DNA of 6,632 nt, taken from contig JBBRHH010000353.1 of the NCBI GenBank assembly GCA_038222915.1, positions 1 to 6,632 on the forward strand, in the 5' to 3' direction. Made by a program: the position numbers and the translations under genes. Below the pieces are notes generated by a model. The model was not told where the DNA came from. It was given only the letters and a program-made list of their open reading frames with translations, and did not search any database. Within the stretch, counting starts at the first letter, position 1. Each line of letters opens with the position of its first letter. Shown in pieces: positions 1 through 6,567 of the stretch. The DNA is from JBBRHH01 sp038222915. Lineage in GTDB: Bacteria; Planctomycetota; Phycisphaerae; Tepidisphaerales; Tepidisphaeraceae.

Positions 1-166
1 CGGACAAGCGCAGCGGATTTGTTGCGGGATCGAGGCGACGAAACGATCGAGTATTGGAAGGAAATACGCGGAGTTTCGGCAACGAAGAGCCCGCGACAAA
101 GACGCAAGATTGGCCCGCGCGACTTTTGCCACGGGCTGCTAACTCGGCGGGATGGTTATGAAACAC
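1..166. other. Left-edge region, no assignable gene
   Basis: These 166 bases follow the HEAT-repeat gene. Several frames are open on both strands over this short distance. One plus-strand frame ends in TAA at 140-142 and another in TGA at 159-161, either of which could be the 3' end of a converging gene. On the minus strand a GTG at 132-130 opens 44 codons to the edge without a Shine-Dalgarno site. None gives a recognisable protein. A 7-bp stem with a 10-base loop (113-119 with 130-136, one G-U pair on the minus strand) lies about 30 bases after the HEAT gene stop, but no T-run follows it on either strand, so it is only a weak terminator candidate. Confidence 0.35.
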
Positions 167-2131
167 TCAGGGCTGAGTTGCGGCCGGTTGAGTGGCAGGC
201 GCGGCCGGAATCGTGCTGGTCACCCCGGCCGGACGGTGCCCGGCCTTATCCAGCAACTGCACACGCAGCGACCAATCCTTGGTCCCATCCGCCGCCACTT
301 TGACCAGCAAACGGTTGGCCCCTTTGTGCAAGTCAATCTCAACATTGCCATTGGCCTCCCCGCCCAAACGCTGACCATTCAACCACACTGCCCCGCTCCT
401 CTGTGCCGCCATCGCAAGGTTCACCTTCTGATCCGCTTCGGACATCAGGTCCACGCAAGCATAAGCGATGCGATGAATCTTCGGATCGGCCGGAAGCGTC
501 CGCTTCACCTCATCCTGCTGGTACGCATAAGTAAAGTCGATCGCCCCATCCAGACGCGTCGTCAGAAACAGCGCCCACGTCACCTGCCGCTCTTCGCCAA
601 CCGGATACGACTTGTCGAAATCAACCTTGGCCTCCGGCGGATACGGTGTATCGATTCCATTGGTGCCGTCGGCCGGATCATGAGTGAACGGCCCGATCAC
701 CATCCACGGCGCAATGAATCCCTGGGCACGGGCGATCTGCGCCGCCCCCTGCTCGTCGGCCACGCCCGCAACGGCCTTCGCCGCAAACTCGCGCAGATCC
801 TTGTCCGAACCGCCAATGAATTTGTCCAGCGCCGCCAGTGCCGGCGTAATCTCAGCGCGGCTCAACCGATCCCGCAGCAATTCAAGAGCAGGATAAAACA
901 TCTCGCGGTCGGTCGATTCCAACGGCTTGGCAAGGTACTTGACGATCCCACCCTCGGGCGCAGTCTGCGTAGCCCGGCGAATCGCCTGGTAAGCAGCAGC
1001 GCGAACAGTCTTGTCGGTGTCGGTCAGTTCGTCCTGATACAGTGCAAAGTGATCGGCCGTACGCGCCCGCGAAATGGCCTCGATCGCCGACCGCCGCACA
1101 TCCGGCGTCGCATGATGCAAAAACGGGATGATGGCGTCCTTATACCCATCGGCATCAAAGCGCGAGAGCAGATCAAAAGCCAGCGGCAGAGCCAGCGGGT
1201 CTTGGCCCGCGATCGACTTGAGCTGCCCCGCTACCTGATCACATACTTCCTTGCTGGGCGCGGACTGAAGCAGTTTCACAGCACTGCGAACGAGGTTCGG
1301 ATTATTCTGTTTGATCACCCCGAGCATCGGCGCCGTAAAATCAGCGGCATCAAACCGCAACATTGCCTTTTCCCAAATGCCGAGCCGGTAGCGGTCCTTC
1401 TCGCCGGTCAGACTGGTGATCATCGCGGGGATCAGCTTGGCATCGCGCGCCGCCGTGATCGCTTCGGTTGCAACATCGCGAAGGTATGGGTTGCCCAGCG
1501 CCGCCGTAACTTTGGCGCGGGCTTCGTCACTCCCGATCCAGGCCGCCGCGCGAATCGAAGCCGGCTGCAGCGGATCGCCGTCCTTGAAGTGTGGAAGGAG
1601 CGTATCCCACGCGGCGGCCTTGTCGATCCGCGCCAGCGAAACCAGCGCCTCCTGCTGCACCGCCGGAACCTTGTCCGTCATCAGCTTCAGAACAATGTCC
1701 TTCCCCTTCATCGACCCGATCAAGCCAAGCGACTGCACCGCCGCCGCCCGAATCTGCGGATCGTCCTCGCCAGCCAGTGGCGTCACATCAACCAGCGCCT
1801 CTTCACCCAGAATCGTGGCGAGACTGGTCAGCGCATGCGCCCGAATCCATGGGCTGGCCTTGTCGGCAATCAGCTTCCGCAGCGGTTCGACCGCCGCCTT
1901 CGACTTCACCGCAGTCAGTGTGTCCATCGCCCCCCACTGGCTGATCCACTCGCCCGAAGAGAGATCGACCAGGGCCTGCTCCAGCGTCACCGCGCTTTGC
2001 GTCGCGGGCGCGGCCAGATGGGCAGCAGGATTAAATTTCGAAGGTCGGCCCGGCGGTTTCGCAATGACCACCGTCGCCAGCAAGAGCGACGCGAAAGAGG
2101 CGAGTTGAACGTAGCGGGCGGTACGAATCAT
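167..2131 (-). CDS. Exported HEAT-repeat protein with C-terminal beta-sandwich
   Basis: A 654-aa protein. Residues 1-24 form a signal peptide (core LASFASLLLATVVIA), followed by a Pro/Ala-rich linker to about 48. Residues 50-460 are helical HEAT-type repeats; clear units include those near 82-106, 122-138, 154-170, 341-355 and 373-385, with the usual pattern of a Pro or Asp turn, then V/I-R-x-x-A. Residues 474-482 (APWMVIGPF) and YPPE (497-500) begin a beta-rich region. At 579-625 it shows features of a galactose-binding-like sandwich, including AVWLNGQRLGG and KGANRLLVKV. The tail 641-654 is Pro/Ala/Thr/Gln-rich. HEAT arrays are protein-binding scaffolds and the sandwich may bind glycan or protein, so an extracytoplasmic adaptor is plausible (inference). 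The start is secure: the preceding gene's TAA is in frame 12 bases upstream with no other start between. No Shine-Dalgarno site is visible. It is the last assignable gene of the operon. Confidence 0.88.
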   Translation of the reverse strand: MIRTARYVQLASFASLLLATVVIAKPPGRPSKFNPAAHLAAPATQSAVTLEQALVDLSSGEWISQWGAMDTLTAVKSKAAVEPLRKLIADKASPWIRAHALTSLATILGEEALVDVTPLAGEDDPQIRAAAVQSLGLIGSMKGKDIVLKLMTDKVPAVQQEALVSLARIDKAAAWDTLLPHFKDGDPLQPASIRAAAWIGSDEARAKVTAALGNPYLRDVATEAITAARDAKLIPAMITSLTGEKDRYRLGIWEKAMLRFDAADFTAPMLGVIKQNNPNLVRSAVKLLQSAPSKEVCDQVAGQLKSIAGQDPLALPLAFDLLSRFDADGYKDAIIPFLHHATPDVRRSAIEAISRARTADHFALYQDELTDTDKTVRAAAYQAIRRATQTAPEGGIVKYLAKPLESTDREMFYPALELLRDRLSRAEITPALAALDKFIGGSDKDLREFAAKAVAGVADEQGAAQIARAQGFIAPWMVIGPFTHDPADGTNGIDTPYPPEAKVDFDKSYPVGEERQVTWALFLTTRLDGAIDFTYAYQQDEVKRTLPADPKIHRIAYACVDLMSEADQKVNLAMAAQRSGAVWLNGQRLGGEANGNVEIDLHKGANRLLVKVAADGTKDWSLRVQLLDKAGHRPAGVTSTIPAAPATQPAATQP

Positions 2132-2143
2132 GGCGCAGGATTG

Positions 2144-3163
2144 TTATCGCTGGTAGATCGGCAGGAACCGGTACGGTACGCCGAGCACAAGGATCGAGAT
2201 CGAAGTGCCAAACGCCGGCGACGTCCCGCCATCGTTTCCGCTCCAGCTTCCGTCGGCCAACTGCCGCGGCAACAGCGCGTCGCGGATCGACGGATACCAT
2301 TTCTGGTAAGACCCCTCGCCAGACTGATACATGCACTGAATGGCGTAGTAGTGTGCGTAGTAGTAGAAGCTGACGTTGGAGAACTTGGTGGCGTCGTACT
2401 TCTGCAGATAATCCAGGCCGCGCTGAAGCGCAGGCGAATTGCGCTGCCCAGTCATGAACAAAGACATCACGCCCGCCGCCGTGCGCGCGAAACCTGGAAT
2501 GCCGCCGGGCTGATAGGCAAATCCGCCCAGCGGATGCTGGCAGGCGATAACATACTTGACCGCGCGGTTGAGTGTCTCATCCGGAACAAGAATGCCGGCG
2601 TCGCGTGCACTCGCAAGCGCCATGATCTGCATCACCGTCGCGGAGATGTCAGCGTCATAAGGCTGCGGCCCATACCGCCAACCCCCCTGCTGATTCTGTG
2701 CCTTGAGAATAATATCGACGGCCTTCTTGATCGTGTCGCGAAGCTGATCATTGTCCGATTCTCCCCATACCTCCGACAGTGCAAGAGTAGCCAGCCCATG
2801 CTCGTACATGCCCTGCAAATTGCCGCCCAGAAACCCGCCCTTCTCCTGTCCCTGCTTGATCAGAAAGGCTACAGCGCGATCGAGCTTCGCCCCATAAGTC
2901 CCACGGCCGGGAAAGTGGCCCTTCACCATGAACGCCATCAGCGCCACAGCCGTCTCGCCCGTTTTGAACTTGCCCCACGATCCATCCTCCGCCTGAGAAG
3001 ACGCCAGATACCGCAGGCCCTTATCAATGGCAGACTCGGCCTCGGGCGAAAGCTCCGCTACCCCAACCCGACGCCCCTCTTCGGCCAATGCCGGCGAGAG
3101 CGGCGCAAGCAAGGTGGTCGCAAGTGCGGCCCCAAGCGTAAGTGTCTTCAGAAAACGGTTCAT
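2144..3163 (-). CDS. Exported prenyltransferase/squalene-cyclase-fold repeat protein
   Basis: A 339-aa protein with a signal peptide (residues 1-27, cleavage after ALA). The mature part is a series of alpha-hairpin repeats with QW-like motifs: K48-G49/Y52-L53/Q57/G61-W63, R96-A97/F100-L101/Q104/G109-F111, K147-A148/Q156/G160-W162, R200-A201/Y204-V205/Q209/G213-F215, R248-G249/Y252-L253, and Q301/G305-W307. These indicate the alpha-alpha barrel shared by squalene-hopene cyclases and protein prenyltransferase beta subunits. It is about half the length of a hopene cyclase. It also lacks the DXDD acid motif; DADIS at 170-174 is the nearest sequence. The end GVPYRFLPIYQR is characteristic of planctomycete members of this group. 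Enzymatic cyclase activity is therefore unlikely, and a binding or scaffolding role is an inference. The ATG lies 10 bases after the previous stop, with no clear Shine-Dalgarno site. Confidence 0.88.
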   Translation of the reverse strand: MNRFLKTLTLGAALATTLLAPLSPALAEEGRRVGVAELSPEAESAIDKGLRYLASSQAEDGSWGKFKTGETAVALMAFMVKGHFPGRGTYGAKLDRAVAFLIKQGQEKGGFLGGNLQGMYEHGLATLALSEVWGESDNDQLRDTIKKAVDIILKAQNQQGGWRYGPQPYDADISATVMQIMALASARDAGILVPDETLNRAVKYVIACQHPLGGFAYQPGGIPGFARTAAGVMSLFMTGQRNSPALQRGLDYLQKYDATKFSNVSFYYYAHYYAIQCMYQSGEGSYQKWYPSIRDALLPRQLADGSWSGNDGGTSPAFGTSISILVLGVPYRFLPIYQR

Positions 3164-3173
3164 GATGTTGATC

Positions 3174-4751
3174 TTACTTTGCCAGCGCTTCGTAATAGTC
3201 TTTCAATAGAGTGTTGTACTCAGGAGGCAATTCACGGGCATAGTTCTCAAGCACCGGACCTCGATCGCGGCTCGCCAAATTGTTGATCTTCTCCTGCGTC
3301 CGCGCAACCGCTTCCCCACCGGCCTTCGTTGAGTTGCCGAACATGCGCTGACCGTCGGTGCTCTGAAGAGCCGGATGCGGCGGCCCGATCTTGGGGCCAG
3401 TCTTGTTCGAGAGAGACAACTCCGTCCCTTGGCCGGGATGTGGCGGGCCGTCGTGGGGCGGACCATCGTGAGGCTGGCCCGGCTCGTGTCCCTCGTGTTG
3501 ACCAGCATCTGCTTCCTGCTGACCGGCATCCGGCGGCTCCTGGCCAGCGTCGGCCGGATCGGCGGGTTCGGGTTGCCCCGCATCCGCCTGCTGCTGATTC
3601 GCGTCAGGCTGGCCGGCCTCCTGGTTCAAGGCCTTCTCCAGCGCCTTGGCCGCTTCGTTGGCCGCGTTGTCCGCCTGCTGCTGCTCCCCATTCTGCAGCG
3701 CCTGTGCAGCCGCCTGCATGTCGGCCTTCGCCTCATTCAGATCGGGTGTGCCGGCCTGCGCCTGCACATCCTTCAACTCCGCCTCCAGCTTCACCTGCTC
3801 CACCTGCAAATCAGGAAGCTGTGCCGGATCGGCGGCCTTGATCTCCTGCTCCAGATTCTTCTGGGCATCCACCAGCTTCTGCAGCTTGTCGATCTGTTCC
3901 TGGTTCGGCTTGTCAGCGGTCTCTTCACCCTCCAGAATCTTTTCCAGTTCCTTCAGGACGACGAGACCTTTGTCCTGCTGCCCCGCCGCACCCACTGGTT
4001 CCTTGGAATCAATGTTAGTCGCGGCCAGTTCCAGAATAGACTTCGCGTTCTTCTCGGTCAGGAACTTGTCCCCTTTGGTCAGGCGTTCCTTGGCAGTCGG
4101 TTCGGCTTCCGCTTCGGCCGCATTATGCAGCTTCACGCCAAAGTCGACGATGCGGCTATCGATATCTTTCTGCCCGGCAGACAGATCGTGGACCTTCCCA
4201 TCCAGGTCGGCCGCGCCCTGCAACACCTGCTTGCCCCAATCCACCGTCTTCTCGCGCAATTCCGTCTGTTTCTTGATAATCACCCGCAGCTCAGCAAGCA
4301 GACTGTCGGTGACCGCGTTGGAAGTGTATGCAAAAAGTAGCTTCTGCAGATCGTTGAGGATGTTTTGAATTTCCTGATCCGCGCCGGTGAGATGGCCCTT
4401 GGAATTGATCAGATCAATCCGTGCCTTCTTAAGGAAATCGACGGCCAGCGGAACGCGATTCGCACGAACCAGTTCCAACACCTTGCCTACGGCCATCATC
4501 TTCGGGCCATTCGCCTGATCGAACAGCTCGTTCTCTTTGATGTCGTCAATCGTCTCCGCAAGCTTGTCCAGTTGCTGTTCGAGACGCTGGCTGTTCTGAA
4601 GCTGGCGCTGCTCTTCGGTCAGCAGGCGCGTCGGGATTTCGCTGTCGATCGCAAGCACCGGCGACGCCGCGAGCATGAGCAGTCCGGCCGCACAGGCAAT
4701 ACGGGCACACCTGAGAAACTTCCGATTGACGGGTTTGGAATTCTGACTCAT
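3174..4751 (-). CDS. Exported coiled-coil protein with Gln/Asp/His/Pro-rich linker
   Basis: A 525-aa protein of unknown function. Residues 1-34 form a signal peptide: basic start, hydrophobic core AGLLMLAAS, likely cleavage after VLA. Residues 40-375 are almost wholly helical and charged, with long heptad-like stretches (about 45-110, 125-205 and 265-370), so an extended coiled coil in the periplasm is expected. Residues 378-441 are low complexity: four DAGQ units (390-418), then a His/Pro/Gly part (419-440). The C-terminus (508-525) reads LPPEYNTLLKDYYEALAK. This resembles the terminal motif that closes the coiled-coil part of longer DUF4175-like proteins, which suggests this gene is the detached C-terminal half of that architecture. 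The start is set by the AAGGAG site and the overlap with the preceding gene. It presumably partners the preceding membrane protein in the periplasm (inference). No enzymatic motif was seen. Confidence 0.85.
   Translation of the reverse strand: MSQNSKPVNRKFLRCARIACAAGLLMLAASPVLAIDSEIPTRLLTEEQRQLQNSQRLEQQLDKLAETIDDIKENELFDQANGPKMMAVGKVLELVRANRVPLAVDFLKKARIDLINSKGHLTGADQEIQNILNDLQKLLFAYTSNAVTDSLLAELRVIIKKQTELREKTVDWGKQVLQGAADLDGKVHDLSAGQKDIDSRIVDFGVKLHNAAEAEAEPTAKERLTKGDKFLTEKNAKSILELAATNIDSKEPVGAAGQQDKGLVVLKELEKILEGEETADKPNQEQIDKLQKLVDAQKNLEQEIKAADPAQLPDLQVEQVKLEAELKDVQAQAGTPDLNEAKADMQAAAQALQNGEQQQADNAANEAAKALEKALNQEAGQPDANQQQADAGQPEPADPADAGQEPPDAGQQEADAGQHEGHEPGQPHDGPPHDGPPHPGQGTELSLSNKTGPKIGPPHPALQSTDGQRMFGNSTKAGGEAVARTQEKINNLASRDRGPVLENYARELPPEYNTLLKDYYEALAK
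3432..3470 (-). repeat. HDGPP repeat in the coiled-coil gene linker
   Basis: Residues 428-440 read HDGPPHDGPPHPG: two exact HDGPP units and one variant. Together with His419 and His422 this gives five histidines within 20 residues, three of them (428, 433, 438) spaced exactly five apart. The two exact units use different codons (cacgatggtccgccc and cacgacggcccgcca). The segment should be flexible and could bind divalent metal, but no known metal-site signature is present. Confidence 0.75.
3498..3584 (-). repeat. Four DAGQ units encoded in the coiled-coil gene
   Basis: Residues 390-393, 401-404, 408-411 and 415-418 are each DAGQ, separated by Pro/Glu/Asp/Ala-rich spacers. The four DNA copies are gatgcggggcaa, gacgctggccag, gatgccggtcag and gatgctggtcaa. 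They differ mostly at third codon positions, so the peptide repeat is better kept than the DNA repeat. This is an irregular coding repeat, not a perfect tandem array. Confidence 0.8.
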
Positions 4752-6535
4752 GGCGTAGCTCCTTGTTTCTTGACCGGTTGCGTCGCGGGACGGAAGCCGG
4801 TGCCGGGCGGTTCGCCTTTGATCGATCGCACTTCGTCGTCCGAGGTCAATTCCGACTCATAAACCTGCTTGACCTCGTCCATGCTCTTGTCAAACGTCTC
4901 TTGTATATACTGCTGATACTCTGGAATGCTCACAACGGAAATGACACGATTTTGTGATCGGACTCGATGTGGATGCCGATCGCCGAGCAGGTTCTGGAAC
5001 GGCCAGTACAGGGTATCGGGCCCAGGGTAGTTGTCCTCGACCTCCAGCGAATAAGTGATGGCGTCGCCTTCCTTTATATCGGGAATGGAAGCCTTGAGCG
5101 GCCAGATATACCGGGCCGAACCGGCAACAAAGCCTTGAAGCCGATAACGCTGTTCGGGCTGATCGTTCACATTGAACACGATCCAACCCCGGCGAATCCC
5201 ATAATCGTCACTGGCACGATACGTCAGGGCAAGCTTGCGCCGGACAGTGGCCTTGTCGTCACCAATCGGCTTGACGATCTCAACCTGCGGCGGGGCATCC
5301 GGAACAACCTGAATCACATGACGCACGTCATCAGTGTACTCAAACACTTTGCCATGGGAGGCGTCAGTCCACTGGAAGCGATAGACCATGGACTTGTGGG
5401 CGGTGAACTGCGTTCGGGCCTCCGCACCGCCCCCCTGAATGTCCATTGGACGGGTTGTTGGAGCTGGTTGGCTGCTGGCGGAGCGGGCCGTGTCGCCGAC
5501 GATCATCCGGGCCGATTGGACCGGCTGATCGCATTGCAGGCTGAGGCGAACCTGGGTGCCTTCAGGCACTTCAGCGTTGAGTGTATTGATGGCGCGATCG
5601 GGAAGGCCGGTGTAAGCCGGATAGTGAAGGAAAAGCGTTGCGGTGGCGATGTGCGGCGGGGCAACGACCGTCACATGATAAAAAGCCCCGCCGTTGTCTT
5701 CCTTGGTGTCGCCGATCCTGGCGTAGTAATGGAAACTCTGGTACGCCTTCTCGACCTCATACGAATATGAATTGCCCACGCCGCGGGCAACTGGAATCTT
5801 TTGCCAGTTAGCGCCCTCAGGCTTGATGAGGATCGTGCCTTCACTTGGAACGAGGTCTTCGGCGACGAACTGCAGATTGACGTTGTCGCCCTGCCTGATA
5901 ACGATTTCTTTTTCAGCGAGGGGGCGGATATGGGTCCGCGTGGGGTACTTCATGTCGGACGATGGGTTCAGCAGACGGAACATCAACGTTCGAAAGTAGC
6001 TTGACCAGTTCAAGCTCATGGCGCACGACGCAATCAGCACCGCAATGGAGACGAACAGTATTCCACGAAGTTCGGAGTAGCTGATGATCTCTTTGAAATT
6101 GATTGGATCGGTGACGGTGATCGCCTGGCGGCGCATGGCCTCAATGAGTTTCGGCGAGGCGGCGCTTGTGCCGCTTCCCGACTTCAACTGGACATAGGAG
6201 ACCAGAAGACTCTGAAGTTCGCCATGCCGGCCTTCCACCTGGAGCGCCACGCGCACTGGATCGTAGCGGCGTAAATGGCGAAACCAGTAATGCCAGCCGA
6301 CCCAGAGAAGAATGGCAAGATTAATGCCCAGCAGCGATCGACGACCCCACGGCGGCAGTTCGAAGAATTTGTCGACGACAAAGTCGACGGCGATGAGCGC
6401 GATGGCCCAGACAACAAGATGGCACAGGCCACGAAGATGAACGTAGCGCCGTTCCTTACGCCACGCTTTGTGAAGCTTAGTCTCGACTGAGCCGTGCGAA
6501 GGGGAGAAGGGAAGTTGGGCGGAAACTTGAGTCAT
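4748..6535 (-). CDS. DUF4175-like membrane protein with large periplasmic domain
   Basis: A 595-aa integral membrane protein of unknown function. Predicted membrane helices lie at about residues 34-54, 66-85 and 158-175. Between the second and third is an amphipathic cytoplasmic segment (ALQVEGRHGELQSLLVSYVQ region) typical of DUF4175-like proteins. Residues 176 to about 535 should be periplasmic and beta-rich. They carry landmarks seen in such proteins: APPHI (292-296), YPAYTGLP (305-312), the ASDDYGIRRG segment (441-450) and LEVEDNYPGP (497-506). The end (540-595) is a short helical, Thr/Pro-rich tail with PATQP. Family members often run much longer, with a C-terminal coiled coil; here that part appears to be the next gene. 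The ATG is secure because an in-frame TAA lies 15 bases upstream with no other usual start between. The stop overlaps the next start as ATGA. The DUF4175 label is from motif memory, not a search. Confidence 0.85.
   Translation of the reverse strand: MTQVSAQLPFSPSHGSVETKLHKAWRKERRYVHLRGLCHLVVWAIALIAVDFVVDKFFELPPWGRRSLLGINLAILLWVGWHYWFRHLRRYDPVRVALQVEGRHGELQSLLVSYVQLKSGSGTSAASPKLIEAMRRQAITVTDPINFKEIISYSELRGILFVSIAVLIASCAMSLNWSSYFRTLMFRLLNPSSDMKYPTRTHIRPLAEKEIVIRQGDNVNLQFVAEDLVPSEGTILIKPEGANWQKIPVARGVGNSYSYEVEKAYQSFHYYARIGDTKEDNGGAFYHVTVVAPPHIATATLFLHYPAYTGLPDRAINTLNAEVPEGTQVRLSLQCDQPVQSARMIVGDTARSASSQPAPTTRPMDIQGGGAEARTQFTAHKSMVYRFQWTDASHGKVFEYTDDVRHVIQVVPDAPPQVEIVKPIGDDKATVRRKLALTYRASDDYGIRRGWIVFNVNDQPEQRYRLQGFVAGSARYIWPLKASIPDIKEGDAITYSLEVEDNYPGPDTLYWPFQNLLGDRHPHRVRSQNRVISVVSIPEYQQYIQETFDKSMDEVKQVYESELTSDDEVRSIKGEPPGTGFRPATQPVKKQGATP
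4759..4764 (-). promoter_or_regulatory. Shine-Dalgarno site for the coiled-coil gene
   Basis: AAGGAG on the minus strand lies 7 bases before the ATG at 4751, inside the last codons of the upstream gene. It is the only strong ribosome binding site in front of any of the four complete genes. With the 4-base ATGA overlap it supports translational coupling, and it selects this ATG as the start of the 525-aa protein. Confidence 0.75.
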
Positions 6536-6567
6536 TGGAAGAATCAGCGATTAAAATTCAGATATCA
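6536..6567 (-). other. AT-rich intergenic spacer within the operon
   Basis: This 32-base spacer separates the upstream partial gene from the 595-aa gene. By hand count it has 10 G/C of 32 (about 31%), far below its surroundings. It contains the run GAATTTTAAT on the minus strand. No convincing Shine-Dalgarno motif precedes the downstream ATG. The composition could mark an internal promoter or simply an unstructured translation-initiation region; no clear pair of promoter boxes was recognised. An in-frame TAA 15 bases before the ATG fixes the start of the next gene. Confidence 0.4.

Noticed and set aside
113..136. A 7-bp stem-loop about 30 bases after the HEAT gene stop as an intrinsic terminator.
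   Set aside because: No T-run follows on either strand, one pair is G-U and the loop is 10 bases; such stems occur by chance in GC-rich sequence.
19..303. A 94-codon plus-strand frame from a TTG start overlapping the end of the HEAT gene.
   Set aside because: It would overlap the HEAT gene by over 130 bases, has a weak start and no ribosome site, and its second half is a Pro/Arg-rich shadow.
2144..3163. A squalene-hopene cyclase or other hopanoid pathway enzyme.
   Set aside because: The protein is about half the usual length, is exported, and lacks DXDD; no other isoprenoid gene is nearby.
152..3286. A plus-strand open frame of 1044 codons running opposite the HEAT and cyclase-fold genes.
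   Set aside because: It is codon-aligned with both minus-strand genes, which share the same frame. Stops on the plus strand would need TTA, CTA or TCA codons in the sense genes, and these are rare at this GC content. The product is an Arg/His/Leu-rich string with no domain, while the minus-strand products have signal peptides and recognised repeats. It closes soon after the frame changes at the next gene.
3375..4340. A plus-strand open frame of 321 codons opposite the coiled-coil gene, Leu- and Arg-rich.
   Set aside because: It mirrors the Gln/Glu/Lys codons of the coiled coil, giving Leu-rich pseudo-membrane text. The minus-strand gene has a signal peptide, a Shine-Dalgarno site and a recognised C-terminal motif.
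4748..4751. The overlap of the two genes as a frameshift or assembly error within one long gene.
   Set aside because: The downstream product starts with a complete signal peptide and has its own AAGGAG site at proper spacing, as expected of an independent gene.
4967..5770. A plus-strand open frame of 267 codons opposite the DUF4175-like gene.
   Set aside because: No recognisable domain, and it lies wholly inside a minus-strand gene with clear membrane helices and conserved motifs.
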